64,000 nucleotides of DNA from Streptacidiphilus jiangxiensis (GCF_900109465.1 NZ_FOAZ01000024.1:62001-126000), one strand, 5' to 3'; positions 26,695 to 35,600 are shown, counted from the first letter of the stretch. A program made the numbers and translations. Notes: generated from the letters alone by a model not told the origin.

Positions 26695-27110
26695 GGATCC
26701 TCCTCGGTTGCACCCACGGCCTGCCGGGCGGCAGCCGCGATCGCTGGCTGGGTACCGCCACACAGAGCTTCATGCGTGCCGCGGTACCGATACTCAATAG
26801 CACCGCGGGCACGAAAAAAGCCCCGCATGACGCGCAGGCGGAGCTCCATGGCACAACCGACGGGAACGTTCCCTCCGTATCCTGTCCTGCAACAGGACGG
26901 ACACAGGCGGGATCGCCTCGTCTGGACCATTTGACCCGACGACCGCGAGGTCGTGACGGGTGGGAAGTCGGAGCCTCCACTTGCGGGCCGGGACTGCCTC
27001 AGCCTTGGCGGCGGAGCGGTACCTGGCCGGTCTCAGTCTGCAAGCATAGCAGCGTCGCGCCGTACCGCAGAATTCCCGCTCATGGGGGTGGTTCCGGCAG
27101 ACTGAGGCCC
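26695..27110. promoter_or_regulatory. Divergent intergenic region with long infC leader
   Basis: 416 bases without a convincing gene separate infC (minus) and the DUF1844 gene (plus). On the minus strand TATGCT at 27048-27043 is a good -10 candidate, which would give infC a leader of about 340 nt containing the U-tailed hairpin described separately. On the plus strand no clear -35/-10 pair is seen before 27111. The leader is the expected place for IF3 or L20 feedback control. Confidence 0.5.
26814..26844 (-). terminator. Attenuator-like U-tailed hairpin in infC leader
   Basis: Read on the minus strand, GCTCCGC (26844-26838) pairs with GCGGGGC (26826-26820) around an 11-base loop and is followed directly by six T residues (26819-26814). 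A hairpin with a T-run is uncommon in this GC-rich genome. It lies about 120 bases before the infC start, so it probably attenuates the infC-rpmI-rplT operon. Confidence 0.6.
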
Positions 27111-27470
27111 ATGAGCGACTCCCCCTCTCCCCAGTCCCCCGACTTCGACGACCTCACCCGCGACATCGCGGACGTCCCGGCCGTCGAGGTCATCACGACC
27201 GTCGCCGTCCACCTGATGAGCGCGGCAGCGGTGAACCTGGGCCTCGCGGAGGGCGGCGAGGCCCACAAGGACCTCGACGAGGCCCGCAAGCTGATCACGG
27301 CCCTGGCGGGCCTGGTCACCGCCGGCGCGCCGGAGATCTCCAACTTCCACGCGGCCCCGCTGCGGGACGGCCTCAAGTCCCTCCAGCTGGCCTTCCGCGA
27401 GGCCTCCCTGGTCCCGGACGCCCCGGGCGCCGGCCCGGGCGAGAAGTTCACCGGCCCGGTCTACAGCTGA
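27111..27470 (+). CDS. DUF1844 family protein
   Basis: 119-aa small acidic protein of the DUF1844 family. The core DVPAVEVITTVAVHLMSAAAVNLGL (shortened here: VITTVAVHLMSAAAVNLGL) and LDEARKLITALAGLV are diagnostic helical segments. Function is unknown; the gene is consistently found divergent from infC in streptomycetes. The ATG has a weak GAGG ribosome site 4-7 bases upstream. No membrane segment or signal peptide. Confidence 0.88.
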   Translation: MSDSPSPQSPDFDDLTRDIADVPAVEVITTVAVHLMSAAAVNLGLAEGGEAHKDLDEARKLITALAGLVTAGAPEISNFHAAPLRDGLKSLQLAFREASLVPDAPGAGPGEKFTGPVYS

Positions 27471-27489
27471 CCTTCGGCAGCAGCGACCT

Positions 27490-27664
27490 CAGGGGCGCGA
27501 GGCTCTGCCTGTGCGGCTCGGCCGCGTGGGCGCGAGCAACCACCCGGTGCGGATGGCCCTGCGCGTCGAGGGCCATCTGCCGTCAGGTCAGAGGGGGGCA
27601 CCTCCCCGGCCGAAGGCAGGGGGACTGTCGCGCAGGCAGTTGATTGGCAGAGCCTCGCGCCCCT
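27490..27664. repeat. Palindromic intergenic repeat, copy 3 (inverted)
   Basis: A perfect 19-bp inverted pair, AGGGGCGCGAGGCTCTGCC (27491-27509) and its complement (27646-27664), bounds the element. The interior carries, in opposite orientation to copies 1 and 2, the modules CAGGGCCATCCGCAC and CCTTCGGCCGGGGAGGTGCC. The end touches the stop codon of the SseB-like gene. Confidence 0.85.
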
Positions 27665-28404
27665 TACGTCCGTGCGTAGAAAGCGTTCGTCGGTTCGTTG
27701 CCGCCCGGGGCGACGACCGCGAGGTCCAGGCCGCGGTCCAGGCGGATGCGCAGGAGCTCGCTCTCGGTGAGGCTCGCGGCGACGGCCTGGAGCGCGTCCG
27801 GCTTGGTGTCCGGGGCGACGATCAGCACCAGCTGCCCGTCCGCCTGCTCGCTCGCGAGCAGGTGCGCGCGCAGGACGACGGCGTGCTTGCCGAGGATCGC
27901 CCGCAGTTCGTCCGCGACCGCCGGGTCTCGCAGCGCCGCGACATGGGCGCGACTCTCCGCCACGGCGCGCATCGCCGCGCCGCTCAGCTCGAAGAAGACC
28001 GGACCGGCCAGATCGATCAGCAGGGCCTCCGCGTGCTCGGACCAGGCGGCCTGGACGGCCTGGGACGCGGGCACGGGCGCGGGGCGGGCGTCGGCCCGCC
28101 ACGCGGCGAGGGACTCCAGCGAGGTGAATGCGGGAAGCCCCTTGCGACCGTCGGGGGCCTGGATGGTGGGGACGGCCATGTCGCTGGTCTTCTCATGCCG
28201 GAGACCGTTCGCGTCCGTCTCGACCTCTCCGAGCACCGCGACGATCGGGACCATCAGCCGGGCGGTCGCGAGCAGCGCGAGCACCCTCTCCTCGTTCTCC
28301 TGCACGGGCTCCGCCGCGTAGGCGGCCAGCGCCGCCGCCAGCCGAGGGTCCGCCGAACCGTCGTCACCCGCGAACCCCGGGTCAGGGATGTTCTTCCGCT
28401 CCAC
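27664..28404 (-). CDS. SseB family protein
   Basis: 246-aa protein with an N-terminal SseB-like domain (about residues 15-125) recognised by VLALLATARLMVPIVAVLG, the TIQAPDGRKGLPAFTSLESL segment and the DLAGPVFFELSG strand. The C-terminal half is a second alpha/beta region. In actinobacteria the biochemical role is unknown; the name comes from an enterobacterial secretion protein and should not be taken as function. Stop codon lies in the edge of the repeat copy 3. Confidence 0.85.
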   Translation of the reverse strand: MERKNIPDPGFAGDDGSADPRLAAALAAYAAEPVQENEERVLALLATARLMVPIVAVLGEVETDANGLRHEKTSDMAVPTIQAPDGRKGLPAFTSLESLAAWRADARPAPVPASQAVQAAWSEHAEALLIDLAGPVFFELSGAAMRAVAESRAHVAALRDPAVADELRAILGKHAVVLRAHLLASEQADGQLVLIVAPDTKPDALQAVAASLTESELLRIRLDRGLDLAVVAPGGNEPTNAFYART

Positions 28405-28446
28405 CCCGCGAGCCTACGCGACGTGCCCTGACCACGGGGCGCGGCG

Positions 28447-28872
28447 TCAGTGGTCCCGCACCATGCTGGGCCGGGTCAGGCCCCAGATGATGAAGACGTC
28501 GATCGCCATCACGACGATGGCCCAGAACGGGTAGTAGGGAAGCCAGAGGAACTGCCCGACCAGGCTCAGGGCGGCGATGACGATGCCGGCCCAGCGGGCC
28601 CACGTCTGGTCGGCCAGCAGCCCCACGCCGACCACGACGGCGACGGCACCGAGGGCGATCTGCACCCATCCCCAGCCCGTCAGGTCGAACTGGTACACAT
28701 AGCGGGCGGTGGCGATGTAGATCTTGTCCTTCGACACGGCACTCGCGCCCTGGAGGATGCCCAGGGTGCCGTTGATCAGCAGCAGGACTCCCGCGAAGAC
28801 GGTCGCGCCGGCGGCCCAACCACCCCCTCGTCGGGAAGGGGCGGACCCCGCGTTGCTCGATGTCGTTGCCAT
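28447..28872 (-). CDS. Four-helix membrane protein (DUF7144-like)
   Basis: 141-aa integral membrane protein with four hydrophobic helices (about residues 20-40, 68-86, 92-110 and 113-132). The pattern FAGVLLLINGTLGILQG and GWGWVQIALGAVAVVVGVGLL matches a widespread actinobacterial membrane family (I believe DUF7144). An external segment between helices 1 and 2 contains YIATARYVYQFDLTGW. Function unknown. The ATG is preceded by AGGAGG 8 bases upstream. Confidence 0.82.
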   Translation of the reverse strand: MATTSSNAGSAPSRRGGGWAAGATVFAGVLLLINGTLGILQGASAVSKDKIYIATARYVYQFDLTGWGWVQIALGAVAVVVGVGLLADQTWARWAGIVIAALSLVGQFLWLPYYPFWAIVVMAIDVFIIWGLTRPSMVRDH

Positions 28873-29014
28873 GACGAACCTCCTGTGTCGCGCGACCGGG
28901 CGCGCACGAGTCAGCTTCCGGCCGCCCCCGGGGGTCCGCCAGTCCGGCAGGGCTGTCCGGGTGCCTTCGCTCCGCGCTGCTCACCGACTCGCCGACACCG
29001 ACTCGCCTACTCGC

Positions 29015-29506
29015 CTACTCGCCCTCGGCGAACGTCTCGCGGAGGCGGGCCTCCTCCTCCGTCGACAGGTTCGTCTGGAGGAGTTCGGCTTCCCACCCCG
29101 CGAACGCGGGCCTGAGCCGGTCGAGCACGGCGTCCGAGCTGAGTACGAACAGGGCCGAGGTGCCCGGCGTCACCTTCTCCCGCACCTCGCCGATGAAGCT
29201 GTCGTCGATGCCGAAGTGGGCGAGGTGGCCGCCCAGGGCCCCGCCGGCGGCGCCGAGCGCCGCGCCCAGGAGCGGGATGAAGAAGATCAGCCCGAAGAGG
29301 AAGCCCCAGAAGGCCCCTCCCAACGCACCCATGCCGGTCAGGTCGCTCAGGTGGCGGGTCCTGGGCTTCCGCGCTCCGGCGGGCCAGGAGATCACGGCCC
29401 CGTCCTGGATCTTGATCAGTTCCTGGCGCTGCAACTGCTTGAGGGTGTCGAGAGCCTCGTCCGCCGCCGTCGGGGTGGCGAACTTCCATACCGTCAAGGT
29501 GGCCAT
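29015..29506 (-). CDS. DUF1269 family membrane-associated protein
   Basis: 163-aa protein of the DUF1269 family. The N-terminal ferredoxin-like part (VWKFATPTAADEALDTLKQL) is followed by two glycine-rich hydrophobic segments (about residues 60-95) typical of this group, then a second alpha/beta part with SALFVLSSDAVLDRL. The ATG at 29506 follows GAAGGA. Often found near stress-related genes; no enzymatic role known. Confidence 0.85.
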   Translation of the reverse strand: MATLTVWKFATPTAADEALDTLKQLQRQELIKIQDGAVISWPAGARKPRTRHLSDLTGMGALGGAFWGFLFGLIFFIPLLGAALGAAGGALGGHLAHFGIDDSFIGEVREKVTPGTSALFVLSSDAVLDRLRPAFAGWEAELLQTNLSTEEEARLRETFAEGE

Positions 29507-29543
29507 CGGTGTCCTTCGTTCTCCGGGCGACACGCAGACGACC

Positions 29544-30401
29544 TCAATCGTCGGTCCGGGCCCGTTGCCTCGCCACACGGAGCCGCTCGTCGAGCTGGCG
29601 CCCGACCAACGCGCCCCCGTAGAAGACGAAACCGACGCCGATGAGCCAGCACTCCACGACGAGCACGACGCCGACCGCACCGTAGGCCTCGGCATTGTCC
29701 GCGATCATGGGATTGAAGACGAGCGAGGAGAAGATCCGCAGCCCACCCAGACCGACGATCGTCGCGACGGCTCCGGGCAGCAGCGCCCGCCACCCGACCC
29801 GCCCGCCGAGCAGGAACCGCTGCCCCCACCAGAAGAACAGCAGCCCCGAGGCTCCCAACAGCGCCACCCGCTCGGCCGACACCAGGACGCCTCCCCGCAG
29901 CAGCGAGCCGCTCTCTGTCTCGAGGGCGACGTATCCGACCAGTGCGGCCAGCCAGACGACCTGACGCCAGACGGCGCGCCAGGATTGGGGCGGCAGTTCC
30001 CACACCTTCTCGTAGACCAGCTGCACCTGCGCGGCGAAGGCCAGTCCGAAGCCGGCGAGCAGGGCGAGGCTGAGAACGCCGGCGGCCCGCTCCGCCTGGT
30101 GCGGGGTGGTGAACAGCCGGAAGACCGGACCGGCGGTGTGTGAGGGCAGGCCCATCCCGTCGGCCACCCACTCCGGAAAGCCCCGGTCCTGGAACGGGTC
30201 GATCGCGGCCACCACGATCAGCAGCGGCATCAGGGTCACCAGACCCTGCGCCGCGAAGCCCATGGACCGCCCCATCAGCTCGAGCTGCGCGCCCCGGTGC
30301 CAGACCTCCCGCAGGGCGCCTCGGCGCCGGTCCGGCGGCCGGGCCGCGTCGGACGGTCCGTCTCCCGCCGGAGGAGTCGGGCCGGAGTTGTCGTCTGCCA
30401 T
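29544..30401 (-). CDS. YihY/BrkB family membrane protein
   Basis: 285-aa polytopic membrane protein of the YihY/virulence-factor BrkB family. Six hydrophobic helices are visible between about residues 45 and 265, including the GFGLAFAAQVQLVYEKVWELPP segment (key portion QLVYEKVWELPP) that is the family hallmark. These proteins were once called RNase BN; that assignment has been withdrawn and transport or envelope roles are proposed. Pro/Asp-rich N-terminal tail is probably cytoplasmic. Confidence 0.86.
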   Translation of the reverse strand: MADDNSGPTPPAGDGPSDAARPPDRRRGALREVWHRGAQLELMGRSMGFAAQGLVTLMPLLIVVAAIDPFQDRGFPEWVADGMGLPSHTAGPVFRLFTTPHQAERAAGVLSLALLAGFGLAFAAQVQLVYEKVWELPPQSWRAVWRQVVWLAALVGYVALETESGSLLRGGVLVSAERVALLGASGLLFFWWGQRFLLGGRVGWRALLPGAVATIVGLGGLRIFSSLVFNPMIADNAEAYGAVGVVLVVECWLIGVGFVFYGGALVGRQLDERLRVARQRARTDD

Positions 30402-30486
30402 ACCGTGCCCCCGCCTCCCGCCACCGGCCGGTCCTGGACGGAATACGTCCCGGCAGCACGGTATGCGAGGCGGGCCGCAGGCAGGG

Positions 30487-30538
30487 ATCGCCACGCCAGG
30501 CGATGGGGCGGATCCGCCCCGGCGCCTGGCGTGGCGAT
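30487..30538. terminator. Nested palindromic terminator
   Basis: ATCGCCACGCCAGGCG (30487-30502) pairs with its perfect complement at 30523-30538, and the 20-base interior contains the perfect palindrome GGGGCGGATCCGCCCC (30505-30520). It ends 5 bases after the stop codon of the DUF2510 protein and is a strong terminator candidate for that gene. Confidence 0.8.
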
Positions 30539-30542
30539 GGCC

Positions 30543-31511
30543 TCAGCTCGTGCCCGGGGCCTGGCCGCCGGTGGTGGCGCCGCTGAAGTCGGCGACGCCG
30601 GAGACGATCTGGTCCATGACGGAAAGGCTCGGCGCCTTGTCGGCGATGTCGAAGCCGAGGCGGAGCGCGATCAGCTTGTCGCCGGCCTTGTCGGGGAAGA
30701 CCACCGTCTCGACCGTGCCGTTGTTGCCGACCTTGGCGTCGACCTGCCAACGCACGAGGTAGCCGGAGCGGCCCGCCACGGTGACGGCCTTCTCCTGCAG
30801 GACCTGGTGGCCCGTCACGTCGCCGTAGGACTCCTTGACCGCCGCCGTGATGTCCTGCTCCGCGGCCGCCTGGGCGCCGGTGCTGACGGGCGTGGTGAGC
30901 GTGACGGTGTCGGCGCCCGCGAGCGAGCAGGTGTTGCCGGAGCTGCCGCTCGCACCGGCGCAGGTGTAGCTGCCGAAGGAGGCGGAGGCGTGGCCGTCGG
31001 TCGTGGTGCCGCCGGTCCAGCCGCTGGGGAGCGGGATGCTGAGGCCGTCGGCGGCGTCCACGGCGAGGTTCGAGCCTGCGCCGCTGCCGCCGCCCGTACC
31101 GCCGTTGCTGCCGCCGTTCCCGTTGCTGCCGCCGCTGCCGCCACCGAACGGGTTCAGGCCGTCCCCGCCGTTCTGACCGCCACTGCCACCGGTGCCGCCG
31201 GTGCCGCCGCCCGCGAAGGGTCGGCTGGTCGCCGTCGACTGCGTGCTGTTGCCGTCCATGGCGAAGTAGGTGACCAGTGAGCCGATCCCCATGCCGACGA
31301 CCGCCGCGATCGCGCCGACGAGCAGCGGGCCGCGGGGGCGGCGCGGGGCACGGTCGACCGGCGGCTCGCCGGAGATGAACACCGTCGTGTCGTCGGTGCG
31401 GGTGCTCACGGTCCACTCGGAGCCGTTCCACCAGCGTTCGCCCGGGGCGTCCGAGTTCGCGGGCTTGGGGTCCGGGTACCAGCCCGCAGGCGGGGGCGCA
31501 GTCTCACTCAC
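30543..31511 (-). CDS. DUF2510 membrane protein with exported C-terminal domain
   Basis: 322-aa protein. N-terminal DUF2510 domain (PPPAGWYPDPKPANSDAPGE, residues 6-25, with the WWNGSEW core) lies in the cytoplasm, one transmembrane helix spans about residues 62-85, then a Gly/Ser/Asn-rich linker of about 60 residues and an exported C-terminal domain of about 170 residues with two cysteines (SYTCAG and NTCSL). The low-complexity linker explains local repeats in the DNA. Function unknown; this architecture is common in streptomycetes. Confidence 0.8.
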   Translation of the reverse strand: MSETAPPPAGWYPDPKPANSDAPGERWWNGSEWTVSTRTDDTTVFISGEPPVDRAPRRPRGPLLVGAIAAVVGMGIGSLVTYFAMDGNSTQSTATSRPFAGGGTGGTGGSGGQNGGDGLNPFGGGSGGSNGNGGSNGGTGGGSGAGSNLAVDAADGLSIPLPSGWTGGTTTDGHASASFGSYTCAGASGSSGNTCSLAGADTVTLTTPVSTGAQAAAEQDITAAVKESYGDVTGHQVLQEKAVTVAGRSGYLVRWQVDAKVGNNGTVETVVFPDKAGDKLIALRLGFDIADKAPSLSVMDQIVSGVADFSGATTGGQAPGTS

Positions 31512-31565
31512 ATCCGAGACCGTACAGGCACCGCGATAAGCATCCAGTCAGTCCGCGCTGTCCGG

Positions 31566-31916
31566 TCAGGGGACATGGATGTGGATCCCCTTCTCGTGGC
31601 CGAGGTGGCCGAGGAGACCGCCGTGCTCGCCCTTCCCCTTGTCCAAGCCCTTCTCCAGGAGCCGGTGGAAGCCGTGCAGGAGCAGCGAGTCGCCGCCCGC
31701 CTCGTACCACTGGTAGCGATCGGTGGGAAGGAGTCCGCGGCCGGGGGCGCCGTCGCAGAGCTGGTCGGCGACCACCTTGTTCGTCACGGTGTCCAGGCAG
31801 GCCCGGTCCGGGTGGTCGTGGTGGGAGCAGGAGACCAGGGTGAGGGCCAGGGCTCCGGCCAGGCCGAGGGCCGCCCGGCGGGAACGCCTGCGAGCGGGTC
31901 CGCTGTCCGGTGCCAT
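31566..31916 (-). CDS. Small lipoprotein
   Basis: 116-aa protein with a twin-arginine-like basic N-terminus (RRRSRRAALGLAGALALTLV) and a lipobox LVSC, so the mature protein should begin at the cysteine near residue 30. The mature part has two cysteines (RACLDT and DQLCDG) and a histidine/glycine-rich C-terminus (HGGLLGHLGHEKGIHIH) that could bind metal. The start at 31916 was chosen because GGGAGG lies about 8 bases upstream. No known domain. Confidence 0.65.
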   Translation of the reverse strand: MAPDSGPARRRSRRAALGLAGALALTLVSCSHHDHPDRACLDTVTNKVVADQLCDGAPGRGLLPTDRYQWYEAGGDSLLLHGFHRLLEKGLDKGKGEHGGLLGHLGHEKGIHIHVP

Positions 31917-31993
31917 GAGGCGCCCTCCCACCTTCTGTCGCCGTGCCTGGAACGGAGGCGGGACCACCGTCCCAGGCGCGGCTAAAGGCAGGC

Positions 31994-32785
31994 CTACAGC
32001 GGCGTCACGTACGCGCCGGAGATGCCGCCGTCGACGAGGAAGTCGCTGGCGGTGATGAAGGAGGAGTCGTCACTGGCGAGGAAGGCGACCGCGGCGGCGA
32101 TCTCCTCGGCGTGGGCGAAGCGGCCGGCGGGGATGTGCACCAGGCGGCGCGCGGCGCGCTCCGGGTCCTTGGCGAACAACTCCTGCAGCAGCGGGGTGTT
32201 GACCGGCCCCGGGCAGAGGGCGTTGACGCGGATGCCCTCGCGGGCGAACTGCACGCCGAGCTCGCGGGACATGGCCAGCACGCCGCCCTTGGAGGCGGTG
32301 TAGGAGATCTGCGAGGTGGCCGCCCCCATCTTGGCCACGAAGCTCGCGGTGTTGATGATCGAGCCCTTGCCCTGCCGCTGCATGTAGGGCAGCGCGGCCT
32401 TGCAGCACAGGTAGACGGAGGTCAGGTTGACCTCCTGGACCCGGCGCCAGGCGTCGAGGCCGGTGGTGAGGATGGAGTCGTCGTCGGGCGGGGAGATGCC
32501 CGCGTTGTTGAACGCGATGTCGACGCTGCCGTAGGTGTCGAACGCGGTCTTGAACAGCGCCTCGACCTGCTCGGCGTCGGTGACGTCGACCTGGACGAAG
32601 GTGCCGCCGACCTCCTCGGCCGCGGCCTTGCCGGCCGTCTCGTCGACGTCGGCGCAGACGACGTTGGCGCCCTCGGACGCCAGGCGGCGCGCGGTGGCCA
32701 GGCCGATGCCGGAGCCGGCACCGGTCACGACGGCGGTGCGGCCGACCAGGCGGCGGCAGACGGACTCTTCCTGCTGGTTGGTCAC
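31994..32785 (-). CDS. SDR oxidoreductase, 3-oxoacyl-ACP-reductase-like
   Basis: 263-aa classical short-chain dehydrogenase. The cofactor motif TGAGSGIG is at residues 21-28, NNAG at 93-96, and the catalytic Tyr162/Lys166 in SYTASKGG. The GTG start is preceded by GGAAGAG and lies 8 bases after the aldehyde dehydrogenase stop, so it is the last gene of the amine-catabolic operon. Its physiological substrate is probably an alcohol or aldehyde arising from that pathway; this is inference from context. Confidence 0.88.
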   Translation of the reverse strand: MTNQQEESVCRRLVGRTAVVTGAGSGIGLATARRLASEGANVVCADVDETAGKAAAEEVGGTFVQVDVTDAEQVEALFKTAFDTYGSVDIAFNNAGISPPDDDSILTTGLDAWRRVQEVNLTSVYLCCKAALPYMQRQGKGSIINTASFVAKMGAATSQISYTASKGGVLAMSRELGVQFAREGIRVNALCPGPVNTPLLQELFAKDPERAARRLVHIPAGRFAHAEEIAAAVAFLASDDSSFITASDFLVDGGISGAYVTPL

Positions 32786-32793
32786 GGCTCTTC

Positions 32794-34173
32794 CTATTCC
32801 TCGGTGCTGATGAAGACGTTCTTGGTCTCGGTGAAGTGCGCGAGCGCGTCCGGGCCGAGCTCGCGGCCGAGCCCCGACTCGCCGAAGCCGCCGAAGGGCG
32901 TCCAGTAGCGGACGGAGCTGTGCGAGTTGACGGACAGGTTGCCCGCGTTGACGCCGCGGGCCATCCGCAGCGCGCGGCCGACGTCGCGGGTCCACAGCGA
33001 GCCGGAGAGGCCGTAGCGGGTGGCGTTGGCCAGGCGCAGCGCGTCGGCCTCGTCGGTGAAGGGCAGCACGACCGCGACGGGACCGAAGATCTCCTCGGTG
33101 GCGGCTCGGCTGCCGGCGTCCTCGGGCGCGAGCAGCGTCGGGGCCTGCCAGAAGCCGGGCCCCTCGGGCGCGGTGCCCTGCGCCAGGACGGGCACGTCGT
33201 CGGTCAGGTAGGAGCGGACCCGCTCGCGCTGGACGGCGGAGATGAGCGGGCCCATCTCGGTGGCGGCGTCGCGCGGGTCGCCCACGCGGACGGCCTCGAT
33301 CGCGGGGACGAGCAGCGCCAGGAAGTCGTCGTAGACCTCGCGCTGGACCAGGATCCGGGTGCGGGCGCAGCAGTCCTGGCCGCTGTTGTCCAGGAAGGCC
33401 ATGGGCGCGGCAGCGGCGGCGCGGGCCAGGTCGGCGTCGGCGAAGACGATGTTGGGGCTCTTGCCGCCGAGTTCGAGGGTGACCCGCTTCAGGTTCGCGG
33501 CGCAGCGGGACATGATCTGCTTGCCGACGGCGGTCGAACCGGTGAAGACGATCTTGCGCACGTCCGGGTGGTCGACCAGTGCCTGGCCGGTGATCCGGCC
33601 GTGGCCCGGCAGCACCTGGAACAGGCCCTCGGGCAGCCCGGCGTCGAGCGCGATCCGCTCCAGCCGCAGCGCGGTGAGCGGGGTGGTCTCGGCCGGCTTG
33701 AGCAGCACGGCGTTGCCGGCGGCGAGCGCCGGGGCGACGCCCCAGGCGGCGATCGGCATGGGGAAGTTCCATGGCGCGATGACGCCGACGACGCCGATCG
33801 GCTCGTGGAAGGTGACGTCGAGTCCGCCGGCCACCGGGATCTGCCGCCCGGTCAGCCGCTCGATGCCGCCTGCGGCGTATTCGAGCAGGTCGCGGGCGTT
33901 GCCGGCCTCCCAGCGGGCGTTGCCGAGGGTGTGGCCGGCCTCGGTGACCTCCAGGTCGGCGAGCTCGTCGACGGCGGAGTCGACGCCGTCGGCGAAGCGG
34001 CGCAGCAGGCGGGCGCGGTCCCCTGGCGCGAAGGAGACCCAGCTCTGCTGGGCCTTCACGGCGCGTTCGACGGCGGCATCCACCTGTTCGGGTGACGTGG
34101 TGGGGATTTCCGCGACGAGCTCTTCGGTGGCGGGATTCAATACCCGCAGAACATCAGAGAGATTCTCGGTCAT
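32794..34173 (-). CDS. NAD(P)-dependent aldehyde dehydrogenase
   Basis: 459-aa ALDH superfamily enzyme. APWNFPMP at about residues 133-140, FTGST at 210-214, the general base Glu234 in LELGGKSP, and the catalytic Cys268 in NSGQDCCAR are all present. It is about 20-30 residues shorter than many ALDHs but no motif is missing. Placed between a gamma-glutamyl ligase and an SDR, it probably oxidises the aldehyde of a gamma-glutamylated amine, as in Puu-type and GlnA4-type pathways. Confidence 0.92.
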   Translation of the reverse strand: MTENLSDVLRVLNPATEELVAEIPTTSPEQVDAAVERAVKAQQSWVSFAPGDRARLLRRFADGVDSAVDELADLEVTEAGHTLGNARWEAGNARDLLEYAAGGIERLTGRQIPVAGGLDVTFHEPIGVVGVIAPWNFPMPIAAWGVAPALAAGNAVLLKPAETTPLTALRLERIALDAGLPEGLFQVLPGHGRITGQALVDHPDVRKIVFTGSTAVGKQIMSRCAANLKRVTLELGGKSPNIVFADADLARAAAAAPMAFLDNSGQDCCARTRILVQREVYDDFLALLVPAIEAVRVGDPRDAATEMGPLISAVQRERVRSYLTDDVPVLAQGTAPEGPGFWQAPTLLAPEDAGSRAATEEIFGPVAVVLPFTDEADALRLANATRYGLSGSLWTRDVGRALRMARGVNAGNLSVNSHSSVRYWTPFGGFGESGLGRELGPDALAHFTETKNVFISTEE

Positions 34174-34181
34174 GTCCGGGC

Positions 34182-35558
34182 TCACATACGCTCGAAGGAG
34201 CGGTAGCGCTCCCAGTCGGTGACGGCGGTGTCGTAGGCGTCCTGCTCGACCTGCGCCATGGTCGCGTAGTGGGCGACGACCTCGGGGCCGAAGGCGGCCT
34301 TGGCCAGCTCGCTCGCGGTCCACAGCTCGGACGCCTCGCGGAGCGTGGTCGGCAGGTGGGCGTAGTCGGCCTCGTAGGCGTTGCCGGTGCAGGCCTCGGG
34401 CAGTTCGAGGCGCTGCTCCACGCCGTGCAGACCGGCGGCGATCATGGCGGCGACGGCGAGGTAGGGGTTGACGTCCCCGCCGGGCGCACGGTTCTCGAAG
34501 CGCAGCGAGGGCCCGTGGCCGACGACCCGGAGCGAACAGGTGCGGTTGTCCTTGCCCCACGCCACCGCGGTGGGGGCGAAGGAGCCGGGGCGGAACCGCT
34601 TGTAGGAGTTGATGTTGGGCGCGTACAGGAGGGTCAGCTCGCGCATGGCCGCGATCTGTCCGGCGAGGAAGTGGCGCATGAGCGTGCTCATGTGCCCGTG
34701 CTCGTCGGCGAAGGCGGGCCTGCCCTCGGCGTCGCGCAGCGAGAGGTGGATGTGGCAGCTGTTGCCCTCGCGCTCGTTGTACTTCGCCATGAAGGTGAGC
34801 GCCATGCCCTCCTGGGAGGCGATCTCCTTCGCGCCGGTCTTGTAGACGCTGTGCTGGTCGCAGGTGGTCAGCGCGTCGTCGTAGCGGAAGGCGATCTCGT
34901 GCTGCCCGAGGTTGCACTCCCCCTTCGCCGACTCGACGACCATGCCGGCCCCGCCCATCTCGTTGCGGATCCGGGCCAGCAGCGGCTCGATCCGGGCGGT
35001 GGCGAGGAGCGAGTAGTCGGCGTTGTACTGGTTGGCCGGCGTGAGGCCGCGGTAACCGCGCTCCCAGGCCTGCTCGTAGGTGTCGCGGAAGACGATGAAC
35101 TCGAGCTCGGTCCCGGCCCAGGCGGTCAGCCCGAGCTCGGCGAGCCGGTCCAGCTGCTGGCGCAGGATCTGGCGCGGCGAGGCGGCGACGGGTGCGCCGT
35201 CCTCCCAGGCCAGGTCCGCGGTGACGAGCGCGGTCCCGGGCTGCCAAGGGGTGAGGCGCAGGGTGCCGAGGTCCGGCACCAGGGCGAAGTCGCCGTAGCC
35301 GCTCTCCCAGGAGGCCATCGCGTAGCCGTCGACGGTGTTGAGCTCGACGTCGACGGCGAGCAGGTAGGCGCAGCCCTCGGTGCCGTGGGCGACGACCTCG
35401 TCGAGGAAGTGGCCGGCTGCGAACCGCTTTCCCTGCAGCCTGCCCTGCATGTCGGTGAAGGCCACGGCTACGGTGTGGATCTCTCCTGACGCGACCAGGT
35501 CGCGCAGCGCGTCGAGGCTCAGCAGTCCCCGGCGGGCGGGCGGCGCTTGAGAAGTCAT
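34182..35558 (-). CDS. Glutamine-synthetase-like gamma-glutamyl amine ligase (GlnA4-like)
   Basis: 458-aa member of the GS superfamily that ligates glutamate to amines rather than ammonia. N-terminal beta-grasp (residues 20-115) and the catalytic barrel with GTELEFIVF (first metal-binding glutamates), GQHEIAFRYDDAL, NSCHIHLSL and RFENRAPGGDVNPYL are present. The context is a divergent GntR regulator, an aldehyde dehydrogenase, an SDR and a gamma-glutamyl hydrolase. It closely recalls the locus of the gamma-glutamylethanolamide synthetase GlnA4 described in S. coelicolor. The amine, ethanolamine or a polyamine, is an inference. Confidence 0.85.
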   Translation of the reverse strand: MTSQAPPARRGLLSLDALRDLVASGEIHTVAVAFTDMQGRLQGKRFAAGHFLDEVVAHGTEGCAYLLAVDVELNTVDGYAMASWESGYGDFALVPDLGTLRLTPWQPGTALVTADLAWEDGAPVAASPRQILRQQLDRLAELGLTAWAGTELEFIVFRDTYEQAWERGYRGLTPANQYNADYSLLATARIEPLLARIRNEMGGAGMVVESAKGECNLGQHEIAFRYDDALTTCDQHSVYKTGAKEIASQEGMALTFMAKYNEREGNSCHIHLSLRDAEGRPAFADEHGHMSTLMRHFLAGQIAAMRELTLLYAPNINSYKRFRPGSFAPTAVAWGKDNRTCSLRVVGHGPSLRFENRAPGGDVNPYLAVAAMIAAGLHGVEQRLELPEACTGNAYEADYAHLPTTLREASELWTASELAKAAFGPEVVAHYATMAQVEQDAYDTAVTDWERYRSFERM

Positions 35559-35600
35559 GGGGTAGTGCCTCCGGGTGCATCTGGACCAGGTCGGGCGCTT

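Noticed and set aside
26481..26849. A possible leader peptide gene beginning at 26849 (minus) with MELRLRVMRGFF
   Set aside because: There is no ribosome binding site and the frame runs out of phase far into infC; the same bases are better explained by the attenuator hairpin and its U-tail.
31077..31220. GCC/GCT-rich tandem triplets resembling a minisatellite or CRISPR-like repeat
   Set aside because: They encode the Gly/Ser/Asn linker of the DUF2510 protein; no spacer-repeat regularity is present.
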